Source: CAZSHX01 sp964606895
GTDB taxonomy: Bacteria > Bacteroidota > Ignavibacteria > Kapaibacteriales > UBA2268
Length of the DNA: 60,467 nt
Direction of reading: 5' to 3'
Assembly (NCBI GenBank): GCA_964606895.1
Contig: CAZSHX010000020.1
Location: 1 to 60,467, forward strand
Part shown: positions 51,171 through 60,365 of the stretch, piece by piece
Position numbering within the stretch: the first letter of the stretch is position 1
Layout: every line of letters begins with the position of its first letter
Position numbers and translations under genes: made by a program
Notes under the pieces: generated by a model
The model's input: only the letters and a program-made list of their open reading frames with translations
The model's database searches: none
What the model was told of the DNA's origin: nothing

Positions 51171-52067
51171 CTATTCTTCGTCCTCTTCTACTCGCTCGAA
51201 TAAATCATGATAAATCAATGTATTCGGAAGGCATTGGATAAGTTTCTTGATTTCCTTGAATTCAAGCGGATTGCCACGCAAATCCAAAACACGAAGATTT
51301 TTAAGTCTGCAGATGTTGTCGGATACACTTTTAATCTGATTATTTGCAAAATTCAATTCTTCAACTGATTTCAAATCGGAAACATTTGATGAAACTTCTT
51401 TTAGGCTGTTGTTAGATAAATCTACGAATTTCAGCTTTTTGTATCTGTCCAATCCACCCGGTAGAGCAGAAAATTTGTTAAAAGGCAATCCCAAATTCTC
51501 GATAGATTGAGGTAAATCGCTTGGAAGACTGGTAAGATTGTAGTTGCTGTAGTCTCTGCTTTTCGAATTCGAGAAGTTTTTTAGATTTTCACCTTTTTGA
51601 GGAATGTCCTCATTGTATTCACCTTCATCATCCACATCTTTCGGCTCAGGAATGTCTCTGCCTGAAATCGAACACGGACAACCATTATCATCAATAAGTT
51701 TTAACAGCTTTTTAGCCGCTTCCTGACTTCCGTCAGGCTGACGAATGATTTTATCGTAAGTTTCAATCGCGGAAAGCAGTGCAGAGGTAGCCGCTCTTTT
51801 TTGCCCTTTGTCGCAAAGAATGTATGCGGAATATTCATCTGCAACCGCACTCCAGTATTTACCCGAGAAGGAATTACTACCTGCGAGCATCGTTTTCGCT
51901 TTAGCGATAAATTCTTCTGCAATTTTAAATTCACCGCTTTGACGGTAAGTATTTCCAAGTTTCAAATAGCGAATGGCTAATGAATTATCATTTTTTTGAG
52001 AATAGAGGAAACCACCCGAAGAAACAAAAATCCCTGTAATTATTAATATATATACTATGTTTTTCAT
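51171..52067 (-). CDS. Exported leucine-rich-repeat protein
   Basis: The 298-residue protein starts with a signal segment (MKNIVYILIITGIFVSSGGFLYSQ). Residues ~30-120 are helical and TPR-like (LGNTYRQSGEFKIAEEFIAKAK). An acidic linker (DDEGEYNEDIP) leads to four or five LRR units in residues ~175-285 (LTSLPSDLPQSIENLGLPFN, LKFVDLSNNSLKEVSSNVS, LRVLDLRGNPLEFKEIKKL). LRR surfaces bind proteins; the partner is unknown. It lies 57 bases downstream of a secreted/barrel gene on the same strand, perhaps cotranscribed. Confidence 0.8.
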   Translation of the reverse strand: MKNIVYILIITGIFVSSGGFLYSQKNDNSLAIRYLKLGNTYRQSGEFKIAEEFIAKAKTMLAGSNSFSGKYWSAVADEYSAYILCDKGQKRAATSALLSAIETYDKIIRQPDGSQEAAKKLLKLIDDNGCPCSISGRDIPEPKDVDDEGEYNEDIPQKGENLKNFSNSKSRDYSNYNLTSLPSDLPQSIENLGLPFNKFSALPGGLDRYKKLKFVDLSNNSLKEVSSNVSDLKSVEELNFANNQIKSVSDNICRLKNLRVLDLRGNPLEFKEIKKLIQCLPNTLIYHDLFERVEEDEE

Positions 52068-52124
52068 TTTCTGACCTTATTATTAATGACTTTTTATAAA
52101 TAGTTTTCAAATTAGCTGAACATT

Positions 52125-53288
52125 TTAATGTGTTTTCCAGAGACAAAATCTCATTCCCAAAGAGATTGCTCCCCAATTGGTTGAGGCGAGTTTTGACTCA
52201 TTGAAAAAAGTATTCAGCCTGATTTTATCGGCTCCAAAATAGAAGTTATAAGCAAAGAAAACTTCAATCGGTGTGAAAAAATCATTTTTATTCAAGTTGA
52301 GTTCTGCCCTGATTGTATGGAAATCGGCTTCGGTTTGCTCAGACTGTATGTTATAAGCTTTCCAGTAGCTCCAGTAATAACCATAAGCAAGTTTAACTCC
52401 CAATCCCGCATCACCCATAAATGGAAGACTCAGGAAATTGTTTGCAAACAGTTGAGCACCAATCGAATACAGATTCACCCTATAGTCAACTGTTGATATA
52501 TTAGAAGGTTTGCTATTGATGCTGAAATTATAAGTATTTTGCATTGTATAGCCAAATTTTGGCGATGAATAGTCAAACCAAAACCCGAAAATCTTCCATG
52601 GAGAAACCTCGACCCTGATTGCAGGGGATAGTCCTGCAAGGACTCTATCATCATGAAATTGCATTATATTTACCGAAGGTGCGATTGTAAGGATTTGATG
52701 AAGTTTGCGAGCCTGTTTTTTATAAATATCGTTATATGCTTTATAATCTTTTTCTTCGAGCATTTGACGTAGCTTTACAGCATCTTCGAGAAGACTTTCT
52801 GACCTGCTTTTGTAAGTATTCAGTTTTGTCAGTTCAAGTTCAAGTGAATCATTTTTATGTTCAGTTGACAGAAAATTCCTCAGAGTATTCTGGTAATTGG
52901 TGATTAGAGTATTCACCTGAGGATTAATCGAACTTGGAGGCAAACCTTTTACAATATTATAAAGACTTTCAGCTGACGACTGAAAATTCTTCATTATTTT
53001 TTTTGATGGAGAGCTTAAAGCGGTATAACTAAGCTCAGGCATTTTTACTGAATGGGTGCTACCTGCAGATTTAATTATAAAATCATAAAGCTTAATCAAG
53101 CTGTGGTATTCGAAAACACGCTCTGCAAATAAATCCTGATTCCCTATTAACTGATTAATAACCGCAGTTGTTGGCAATGCAGGCGGGGCAGGGACTTTCG
53201 AAACGTCCAGTTCTATTAAAGACATCTGTGCAGAACACAGATAAGCAATAAATATGTTCAGAAAAAGAACAATACAAGCTTTTTTCAT
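52125..53288 (-). CDS. Putative outer-membrane protein, unknown function
   Basis: The 387-residue protein has a signal peptide (MKKACIVLFLNIFIAYLCSAQ). Residues ~90-210 are charged and helical, probably coiled coil (TKLNTYKSRSESLLEDAVKL, LEEKDYKAYNDIYKKQARKL). The C-terminal ~170 residues have alternating hydrophobic strands and end with the aromatic segment LGMRFCLWKTH, as in outer-membrane barrels (ISLGMRF). No family is recognised. It is upstream of the LRR gene on the same strand. Confidence 0.65.
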   Translation of the reverse strand: MKKACIVLFLNIFIAYLCSAQMSLIELDVSKVPAPPALPTTAVINQLIGNQDLFAERVFEYHSLIKLYDFIIKSAGSTHSVKMPELSYTALSSPSKKIMKNFQSSAESLYNIVKGLPPSSINPQVNTLITNYQNTLRNFLSTEHKNDSLELELTKLNTYKSRSESLLEDAVKLRQMLEEKDYKAYNDIYKKQARKLHQILTIAPSVNIMQFHDDRVLAGLSPAIRVEVSPWKIFGFWFDYSSPKFGYTMQNTYNFSINSKPSNISTVDYRVNLYSIGAQLFANNFLSLPFMGDAGLGVKLAYGYYWSYWKAYNIQSEQTEADFHTIRAELNLNKNDFFTPIEVFFAYNFYFGADKIRLNTFFNESKLASTNWGAISLGMRFCLWKTH

Positions 53289-53569
53289 TTGATACTCCAG
53301 AAAAAAAATTATATTTAAAAGCTATATTTTCTTCGTCGTTTCTGCTGCTGAATACAAGGATTGACGGCTGTATATTAATAAAAACAACAATCAGGCTAAA
53401 GCCAATAAATAATTTAATAATTTTTTTTGTCATTCGCAATAAAAATCTTTCAAATCATCTATTAAGATAATATATCGGCTGTTTTGAAAAATATTTCAAT
53501 TAAAATCTTTTCATTTTTAGTAATTTAGTATTTTGGTTAAACAATTTTCTAATATTAGGAGAAAGAAAA

Positions 53570-55294
53570 ATGGGAAGAATCTTACCCCGCATAGCTTTCA
53601 TGCTATTTGCATCTATGCTTATTGTATCACTTATGTTAACCGGCTGTGGTTCAAATAAAAAAAATCCGGAGGAAGTTAAGAAAATGGAACAATCATTTAA
53701 AGATTTTGTGAAGAAATACGAAGAGAGAATGAAGCCTGCTTTCAGAAATTCATGCATTGCTTATTTTGATGCTTCAATCAATTCCAGCGACGAAAACTGG
53801 AAAAAAGCCGCTGATTTCGATATGAAAGTAAATGAAATCCTTTCCAACAAAGCAGATTTCACCGAGCTGAAAAGAATCAAAGAATCAGGTTTAATCGAGG
53901 ATTCACTGCTGAAAAGGCATTTAACGGTACTTTTCAATGTTTACTTGGGCAAGCACATAGACACAGCAAAGCTGAACAGACTTTCTACAATGCAAAGTAA
54001 TCTCGAGAAAAAATATTCGGGTTTCCGTACCGAAATCGGAACTGAAAAGCTTACAGATAATGATGTCGAAGAAATTCTTAAAACATCAAAAGATTCCAAA
54101 AGACTTGAAGAAGTCTGGACTTCCCAGAAAAAAATCGGCGGTTTGGTTTCAAAAGACATTATAGCAATTATTAAACTGAGAAACGAAATTGCAAAAGAAC
54201 TCGGCTTCAAAACTTATCACGAAATGAGTCTGAAACTGAATGACCAGGAACCCGAAGATGTGTCGAAACTTTTTGATGAGCTTGATGTTCTCACCAGAGA
54301 AGCCTTCAAAAAAGAAAAAGAGAAAATGGACAAAATCCTTGCAGACGGTTGCGGAATCGGAGTTGACAAGCTCATGCCCTGGCACTATCAGAACCGCTTT
54401 TTCCAGGAAGCTCCAAAAGTTTACAATGTTGATCTTGACGGCTACTACAAAGATATTGACATCGTTAAAACCGCAGAAGGATACTATCAGGGTTTGAATT
54501 TACCAATCGACGACCTTGTTGCAAAAAGTGACCTTTATGAAAAACCAAATAAAAATCAGCATGCTTATTGCATTAATATTGACAGAGATGCCCGCGACAT
54601 TCGTGTGCTTTGCAATATCAAGCAGAATTCCAGATGGATGGAAACAACACTCCACGAATATGGACATGCTTTATACGAAAAATATCTCGACCAAACATTG
54701 CCCTGGGATTTAAAAGCTCCTTCTCATACTTTTACTACGGAAGCAATTGCTATGCTATTTGGCAGATTTGCTACAAATCCTCAATGGATGGAAGACGTAA
54801 TTAAAATTTCGAGTGAAGAAAAAACAAAAATTGCATCAGCCTGCAAAAGCACTCTTCGCCTTCAGCAACTTGTTTTCAGCCGCTGGTCGCAGGTGATGTA
54901 CCGTTTCGAAAAATCATTGTATGAGAATCCGGACCAGGATTTGAACAAACTTTGGTGGGATTTGGTTGAAAAATATCAGATGACAAAAAGACCTGAAGGC
55001 AGAAATGAACCCGATTGGGCAACTAAGATTCATATTGCAACCAGTCCTTGCTATTATCACAACTATCATCTTGGCGAACTTTTTGCTTCCCAGCTCTATT
55101 TCACCATCTGCAACAAAGTTCTTAAGGTTGCACCTGAAACAAATCCAAGTTTTGTCGGTAAACCTGAAGTTGGAAAATATTTGATTGAAAATGTATTCAT
55201 GCCCGGTGCAAAATGGTACTGGAACGAAATGATTGAAAAAGCCACAGGTGAGAAACTTACTGCAAAATACTATGCAAAGCAATTTGTTAATTGA
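53570..55294 (+). CDS. M2-family (ACE-like) metallopeptidase, lipoprotein
   Basis: The 574-residue protein is a zinc dipeptidyl-carboxypeptidase-type enzyme of family M2. An N-terminal lipobox (LMLTGC, Cys near residue 26) anchors it in a membrane. The zinc motif HEYGH is near residue 361 (TTLHEYGHALYEKYLD), with the third ligand Glu in FTTEAIAMLFGR. The length and the helical N-terminal half (DENWKKAADFDMKVNEIL) match bacterial M2 members. An unusual Tyr replaces the Met of animal ACE in HExxH's variable part. It may trim peptides in the periplasm or at the surface. Neighbours give no context. GGAGA lies 9 bases before the ATG. Confidence 0.9.
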   Translation: MGRILPRIAFMLFASMLIVSLMLTGCGSNKKNPEEVKKMEQSFKDFVKKYEERMKPAFRNSCIAYFDASINSSDENWKKAADFDMKVNEILSNKADFTELKRIKESGLIEDSLLKRHLTVLFNVYLGKHIDTAKLNRLSTMQSNLEKKYSGFRTEIGTEKLTDNDVEEILKTSKDSKRLEEVWTSQKKIGGLVSKDIIAIIKLRNEIAKELGFKTYHEMSLKLNDQEPEDVSKLFDELDVLTREAFKKEKEKMDKILADGCGIGVDKLMPWHYQNRFFQEAPKVYNVDLDGYYKDIDIVKTAEGYYQGLNLPIDDLVAKSDLYEKPNKNQHAYCINIDRDARDIRVLCNIKQNSRWMETTLHEYGHALYEKYLDQTLPWDLKAPSHTFTTEAIAMLFGRFATNPQWMEDVIKISSEEKTKIASACKSTLRLQQLVFSRWSQVMYRFEKSLYENPDQDLNKLWWDLVEKYQMTKRPEGRNEPDWATKIHIATSPCYYHNYHLGELFASQLYFTICNKVLKVAPETNPSFVGKPEVGKYLIENVFMPGAKWYWNEMIEKATGEKLTAKYYAKQFVN

Positions 55295-55349
55295 TTTTTA
55301 TTTAGTATTGATGCAGAGTTGAAAGCATAAATAACATGATTTGGAATTG

Positions 55350-55371
55350 GGACAAGCAGGGATGCTTGTCC
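55350..55371. repeat. GACAAGCA palindrome, copy 2
   Basis: GGACAAGCA-ggga-TGCTTGTCC is a perfect palindrome and the reverse complement of the element at 24028-24049. Confidence 0.7.
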
Positions 55372-55400
55372 TACTCCTATTGTCAGGAAGTAATTTTATT

Positions 55401-55468
55401 GTCATTCCCTCGAAAGAGGGAATCCATTTACCCTTATTAACTTGGATTCCCGCTTCCGCGGGAATGAC
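55401..55468. repeat. GTCATTCCC palindrome pair without a gene
   Basis: GTCATTCCCTC-gaaa-GAGGGAATCCA (55401-55426) and TGGATTCCCGC-ttcc-GCGGGAATGAC (55443-55468) are separated by 16 bases. This is the widespread repeat whose translation reads IPAEAGIQ. It matches the two ends of the 34514-34865 element but lacks the GIY-YIG gene. Confidence 0.8.
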
Positions 55469-55551
55469 AAATTCATATTTTTTACAAATACTTGCAATTT
55501 TTAACATTTGTAAGATTTTAAATATTATTCTATTATCTGTATTTCAATTTA

Positions 55552-56202
55552 TTGTTAAAATTCAAATTACATATTTTTTATATACTTACATTAATTGTAT
55601 TTCTAAGCACGAATTTGCAATCGCATTCAAGTGAAGAATATTCATTCGATGAACTTCTTGGTTTTCACAAATTCGGTATTGGAGTTAATGCATCTTTCAT
55701 CTCCCCTCAAAAGGACTTCATCCGCAAGAATTATTCATTAACCGACCCATTTTTCAATCTGAATTTGAATTTTAATCAGCGGCTAACTTCGTTTCTTTAT
55801 TCCGAACTGAATCTTTCCTACTATGCTTTGAAAACCGAAAGTTTCGACACAGTGAGGCTTGCAGTTCCCGAAGCGTCTGTTGTTTTCTATTTCAACAAAT
55901 CAATTTATGGGAATATTTACCTTGAATTGGGTGCAGGAGGCGGCTTTTCTTCGGCTCTTTCTTCATCGAAAATTACAACGGTAAATCCGAACAAAATAAT
56001 TATCGGCAACAGTCAGACCACCAAAGCAAAATATGGATATAACCTTATTGGAGCAGTAAATTTGCGTAAGTATTTCGACGAATACAGTTCTGTGATTTTA
56101 TCGTTCAAATACAGTTATTCCCAAATCGGAAATCCAAAAACAAACGGATTGGGAAATCTTGGCGGTTTCAGATTCGGTATTGGTTACAATTTCAATTTTT
56201 AA
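55552..56202 (+). CDS. Putative outer-membrane beta-barrel protein
   Basis: The 216-residue protein has a signal peptide (FKLHIFYILTLIVFLSTNLQS) and then alternating hydrophobic strands with many Tyr, Phe and Asn residues (FYSELNLSYYALK-like SELNLSYYAL, IYLELGAGGGFSSAL, FRFGIGYNFNF at the end). The terminal Phe fits the barrel insertion signal. The start is TTG at 55552; no ATG is in range, and a strong ribosome binding site is missing. The small lipoprotein gene follows after three bases, so they are likely cotranslated. Function unknown. Confidence 0.7.
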   Translation: MLKFKLHIFYILTLIVFLSTNLQSHSSEEYSFDELLGFHKFGIGVNASFISPQKDFIRKNYSLTDPFFNLNLNFNQRLTSFLYSELNLSYYALKTESFDTVRLAVPEASVVFYFNKSIYGNIYLELGAGGGFSSALSSSKITTVNPNKIIIGNSQTTKAKYGYNLIGAVNLRKYFDEYSSVILSFKYSYSQIGNPKTNGLGNLGGFRFGIGYNFNF

Positions 56203-56205
56203 ATT

Positions 56206-56586
56206 ATGAAAAAATTCATACCCATATTGTTTTTGCTTCTCTACGGCTGTTACGAAGGCTTCGAACAACCTGCTGAAATTCCGGCTAAGGGGACAGCAAA
56301 ATTCATCAAAAATGTTGTGCTTTATCCGAATCCCATTTCCACAGGAGATAAATTCAGTCTGTTTTATGAGCTATCCGATTCCTCCAGAGTCACAATTTTA
56401 ATCAGCAATGTTGCAGGCGACGTAATTAAAAAGGTTGCTGATATTGAAAAACACCGTATCGGCAAGCACGACCTCCAAATCGAATCAACCAACGAAGACA
56501 ACCAATTACTTAATTCTGGCATCTATCTACTCTACATTAAACTCGAAAGCCGCGAAGAAAGAAAAATTGTTTTTGAGATAAGATGA
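56206..56586 (+). CDS. Short lipoprotein consisting mainly of a sorting-domain-like fold
   Basis: The 126-residue protein begins MKKFIPILFLLLYGC, a lipoprotein signal (Cys near residue 15). From residue ~36 it reads VVLYPNPISTGDKFSLFYEL, then VTILISNVAGDVIKKV and LLNSGIYLLYIKL, the three-block layout of a T9SS C-terminal sorting domain, but with no cargo domain in front and a lipid anchor instead. It may be a secreted-domain relic or a structural partner of the barrel encoded three bases upstream. Ordinary T9SS cargo would not carry a lipobox. Confidence 0.65.
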   Translation: MKKFIPILFLLLYGCYEGFEQPAEIPAKGTAKFIKNVVLYPNPISTGDKFSLFYELSDSSRVTILISNVAGDVIKKVADIEKHRIGKHDLQIESTNEDNQLLNSGIYLLYIKLESREERKIVFEIR

Positions 56587-56755
56587 AAGATATATTTCCT
56601 CTTTCTACGTAGTTTTACGTAGAAAAACTACGTAGTTTTTGGTATATTATGCAATGATGTTAATATTATCTTGTTTTGTAAATTAATTGTTTGTAAATTG
56701 TAAATGTTGATTCCTAAATAACTTTTTAATTTTACATTTTATAGTAGAGGTTTTT

Positions 56756-58955
56756 ATGTTATCAATTATTGTCAAAAAAGGTTTTACCCCCCCCCCATGT
56801 AAAGCCATGCAAATCAACGAGTTATGTTGTTCTCTTTAGTCTTTTTATTATGTCCTTATTCATTTTAGAACCCCGTCAGGCTATCTCTCAGACACCTATT
56901 GTTCCAAATGGAAGTTTCGAGGTATATAATCCGCAGTATTTGCCGGTATTAAATTCCACTTATAAAGATTTTTCTAATGCACTTTACGATTGGTGTTGGA
57001 TTAATAGAACAATTGGCTGTACTGACGGCTATGGTGTTGGTCAGCAAGAAATTTCACATCCGAATTCACCTGACCCCTGCTTTGGCTGGTATATTCCATC
57101 GTATGGCTCTGCAGATTATTACAACAGAAACGCTGCACTTACATCAATTCATATTAAGGTGCCTGCAATACAACTTTATACACTTGATCCGCCTGACGGC
57201 ATAGTCGAATACAGAGAGCCTTTTGGCTACCCGACTGATTCGATTGCTTATTGTGGTATTGGCATGTACAATCCGGATAGTACATCCGTTGGAGCTTACA
57301 GAGAATATATTCAAACCCGTTTAAATTCTCCATTAGAGGCAAACCATACTTACAGGGTTTCGTTTAGAACAAGCACTGCAAAACATTGCACACTGGCTCT
57401 TCATCCTAACGGTTATGTCCATTCAATGGGTGCATATTTAAGTAACGGTCCGACATTAAATTTTAACGAAGAAGGTTATTTGAATTATTATAATTGGTTA
57501 GGTCCGCTGTATGACCCACTCTCATATCACGAACCTATTTGTGATTTTGTTGTCCCGCAGATTTCCTGTTCGACACTTACAGGGGTATATGCGAATCAAT
57601 CAGGACCGAATCGTGGACTGGGGGCTTGGCAGTTGGTTGCAGGTGAAATTTCAGTTCCGACAGGTGTTTCCTACAACTATATTACAATCGGATATTTTAA
57701 TCCAACTATGAGTGATTTTGTGTGGACAGCTGGAGCACAGCAGACTTTCCCAAAGACAGCTTATTACTTTATTGATAGTGTTGTTATCGAAGAAATTCCC
57801 TGCCTCTGCCCGGAAAATAGCGATGACTGGCTCAAGGTTGCTGTACAAAAGGACAGTAATTGTGCAGGATGTTTGGTGACAATAGCAAGTTTGAATATTC
57901 CTGAGAATTATTCTTGCTATACTCATTATTTTGTAGAATTCAGTCAAACAATGACACCAGTAAGAAGTTTGGCAACAAACCCAATAGTTGGTACATCATA
58001 CTGCATAGGATATAATAACAATACCGACCTGAAAATCTATCTGTTGAAAGGTTCATCTGACCCGTTAGACAGTGCTTGTGTAATTACCAAGCATATTTTC
58101 TGCGATTCAACGAAATTTGACCCGCAGGATACAACGGTTCATAGTTGTGCAATTGATTGTCCGGAAAATGAATGGGTATCTCCCCTTGAGCCAGGAATCT
58201 TTACATTACCTGGTGGTTGTCAGGTTAGAGTATCTTTTAAACATAGATCCGGTTGTGAACCAAATAATTTTCAGGACATAATGATTTATAAAATTGAGAC
58301 TATAACTACTTGTTATCCAATGCCGGAACAGGATATCTTCCGGGAAGCCACAAAAAAGTTAATCGAATATAACCCAATGGGATTTTACCCAACTCGAACC
58401 GATACAGGATGCAGTGACCAATGGAGAATAACAATCAGAAGCTGTTGGAAAGTGGATATATATTGGGACTTTTTGACCGGATTGACAACAGTAATGCATC
58501 CATGCGACGATTCAGCATGTTGTTTACAAAGATACAGAGTTTGCCGCAACCCATTTTCGATTGATACAATTGGGACAACATCTGTTTCAGGTACCCCAGG
58601 CTGTGTTGAATTACCTGCGTGGACTCCGATTAGTGATACTACTACCTGTAACACTTCATGCGGTTGGTTAAGAATTGATATCTTTAATCCTATCTCACGT
58701 TCAGCTATTGCAAATTCTGAAGCTGAATCACTTGAATTAGAAAGTGTCATTAAGAGGCTTCAGATAACTAATGAAGAAAAATTAAAATTAGAAATTTATA
58801 CCGTGTGGGGTTACCCGGTTTACACTAAAGAATTTCAAGGTTTAGATGCCTTAAATAACTTGAATGTTTCTTCTATGGTTAATAATAGCGGGTTATATCT
58901 TTACAGGATATACATAAATGGTTTAATTATCAAAACAGGTAAATTTGCAAAGTAG
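56756..58955 (+). CDS. Cys-rich T9SS cargo protein; frame interrupted at a poly-C tract
   Basis: The best start is the ATG at 56756 with AGAGG 5 bases upstream, coding MLSIIVKKGFTPP. It runs into ten consecutive C (56787-56796) and, with ten, shifts out of the body frame and stops in a TAG at about 56839. With nine (or twelve) C the frame joins the body, whose signal segment reads VVLFSLFIMSLFILEPRQAIS. A TTG at 56769 is in frame with the body but has no ribosome binding site at a good distance. The mature ~690 residues begin TPIVPNGSFEVYN, a jelly-roll-like domain with YREYIQTRLNSPLEANHTYR, then Cys-rich repeats including PCDDSACCLQRYRVC, and a T9SS sorting tail (SGLYLYRIYINGLIIKTGKFAK in part). 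It may be phase-variable. Confidence 0.7.
56787..56796 (+). promoter_or_regulatory. poly-C tract (10 C), candidate phase-variation switch
   Basis: Ten C in a row in a genome region of low GC content, inside the first codons of a surface-protein gene. Ten puts the ATG at 56756 out of frame with the gene; nine restores it. Homopolymer tracts of this length are prone to slippage. An assembly miscount is the alternative. Confidence 0.6.
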
Positions 58956-58961
58956 AATAAT

Positions 58962-60365
58962 ATGAAAAAGATTCAGAATAATCGTTATGGGATTTCAAAT
59001 ACAATTGCCGGGGTAGGTTTACCTACCTCGGTAATGTTCACAATTTTCATTAAGCTAATGTTTCTCGTTTTCATATTTTTTTTAGGAACTTCTTCTTTAT
59101 TATCAAATAAATATCAATGGGATTCCGTGATCAGGGAAAAAAAGGGATATGTTGTCTCCATTGACAATGCTGACTCAATGAATATTATGGCTCACTTAGC
59201 ATATTTTGGTACATTTAGAATTATTATCAAATCGTCTGATGCAGGAATAAGCTGGATGGCTGTTTATTGTGATACAACATTATTTGTGTCAAAAATGGTA
59301 ACGCCCAGAGATTTAGCTTATCCGACAAAAGATTTTTGTATCGCCACATCCGATTCAAATTATTACGTAAAAACAACCGATGGAGGGAAAACATGGAAAG
59401 AATATCAGGTTGATACTTTGTTTGAAGATTTTGGTTTACAGCATGTCAGCATGTACGATGACAAATATGGAATTATGACTTCAGCACATTTTATGTATAT
59501 TTCTTATGACGGCTTTGAAACTTGGAAGCAGGTTTCTTTACCCCTTTGGTGTTATATAACAACAATTTTTATGATTTCGCCCAATATTATAACACTTATA
59601 GGAATTGTATATGACGGCAATCCCAACTACGATGAAAAATTCTTAAAAAGCACAGATGCCGGTAAAACATGGGTAGAATATCCCTATCCTGACCATAAAT
59701 TCCCCGAAAGGCTTCGTTTTGTTGATTCTTTGAATGGTTTTGTTGCCGGTTCCTACCAAATAATCGGCGGCAGTAGGTATGCCGATCTGATTTATAAAAC
59801 AACTGATGGTGGCGAATCATGGGTGAACATGTTGGATACAATCTGTTTCAGGCCTTTCGGTTTGCAAGACATGGATATGTATGATAAAGACAATGGGATA
59901 GCTGTCGGTCAGGGCGGAAAAATTTACTGGACACATGATGGATGGAATTCTTCAGAGAGAGATTCAAATGCTATGATATACAAGCAACAACCGCCGACAA
60001 TGAGAACCTGTATTCTAGGTAAAAATACTGCATTAATCGGAGATTTTGGGGGTAGAATATTGAGGTCGTCGCTTGTGCCGGATGGAGTTGAAGAAAGAGA
60101 AGACATTTCTGATGAATTTTCCATAATGCCAAATCCTGCGGAGGATTTCATTGAAATAACTAAACCTTCCGAAGGTTTTGAACCTTCGGAAGGTTATTCA
60201 AATGCTATTAGAATTTTCAATGTTTTTGGTGAAATCGTATCCACCTCCGTCTGCTCCGCAGACACCTCCGCCGGCGGAGGACAGAAGATTGACGTTTCGG
60301 GTTTGCCGTCGGGAGTGTATTTTGTGAGAGTTGGGGATAAAGTTGGGAAATTTGTGAAGATTTAG
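58962..60365 (+). CDS. T9SS-targeted YCF48/BNR-type propeller protein
   Basis: The 467-residue reading begins MKKIQNNRYGISNTIAG; an ATG at 59034 (MFTIFIKLMFLVFIFFLGTS) makes a cleaner signal peptide, and the upstream codons are partly coded by a GGTAGGT-tt-ACCTACC palindrome. The body has repeats such as KSTDAGKTWVEYPYP and KTTDGGESWVNM, typical of YCF48/BNR propellers. The sorting domain (IMPNPAEDFIEI, IRIFNVFGEIV, VSGLPSGVYFVRVGDKVGKFVKI in part) is close to those at 10.4 kb and 1.7 kb. In-frame palindromes code KPSEGFEPSEGYSN and SVCSADTSAGGG. It starts 6 bases after the previous gene. Confidence 0.83.
   Translation: MKKIQNNRYGISNTIAGVGLPTSVMFTIFIKLMFLVFIFFLGTSSLLSNKYQWDSVIREKKGYVVSIDNADSMNIMAHLAYFGTFRIIIKSSDAGISWMAVYCDTTLFVSKMVTPRDLAYPTKDFCIATSDSNYYVKTTDGGKTWKEYQVDTLFEDFGLQHVSMYDDKYGIMTSAHFMYISYDGFETWKQVSLPLWCYITTIFMISPNIITLIGIVYDGNPNYDEKFLKSTDAGKTWVEYPYPDHKFPERLRFVDSLNGFVAGSYQIIGGSRYADLIYKTTDGGESWVNMLDTICFRPFGLQDMDMYDKDNGIAVGQGGKIYWTHDGWNSSERDSNAMIYKQQPPTMRTCILGKNTALIGDFGGRILRSSLVPDGVEEREDISDEFSIMPNPAEDFIEITKPSEGFEPSEGYSNAIRIFNVFGEIVSTSVCSADTSAGGGQKIDVSGLPSGVYFVRVGDKVGKFVKI
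59008..59031. repeat. palindrome in the N-terminal code of the 58962 gene
   Basis: GGTAGGT-tt-ACCTACC (59012-59027) is extended by CCG and CGG at the outside. It lies between two possible start codons of a T9SS cargo gene. Confidence 0.65.
60163..60280. repeat. in-frame palindromes in the second T9SS sorting-domain code
   Basis: AACCTTCCGAAGGTT (60163-60177) and AACCTTCGGAAGGTT (60181-60195) are two tandem near-identical palindromes. TCTGCTCCGCAGA (60250-60262) and CCTCCGCCGGCGGAGG (60265-60280) match those at 10334-10364. All keep the reading frame. Confidence 0.8.

Noticed and set aside
55298..55507. Short open frame reading VIPAEAGIQ
   Set aside because: It is the translation of the GTCATTCCC palindromic repeat, a known by-product, not a gene.
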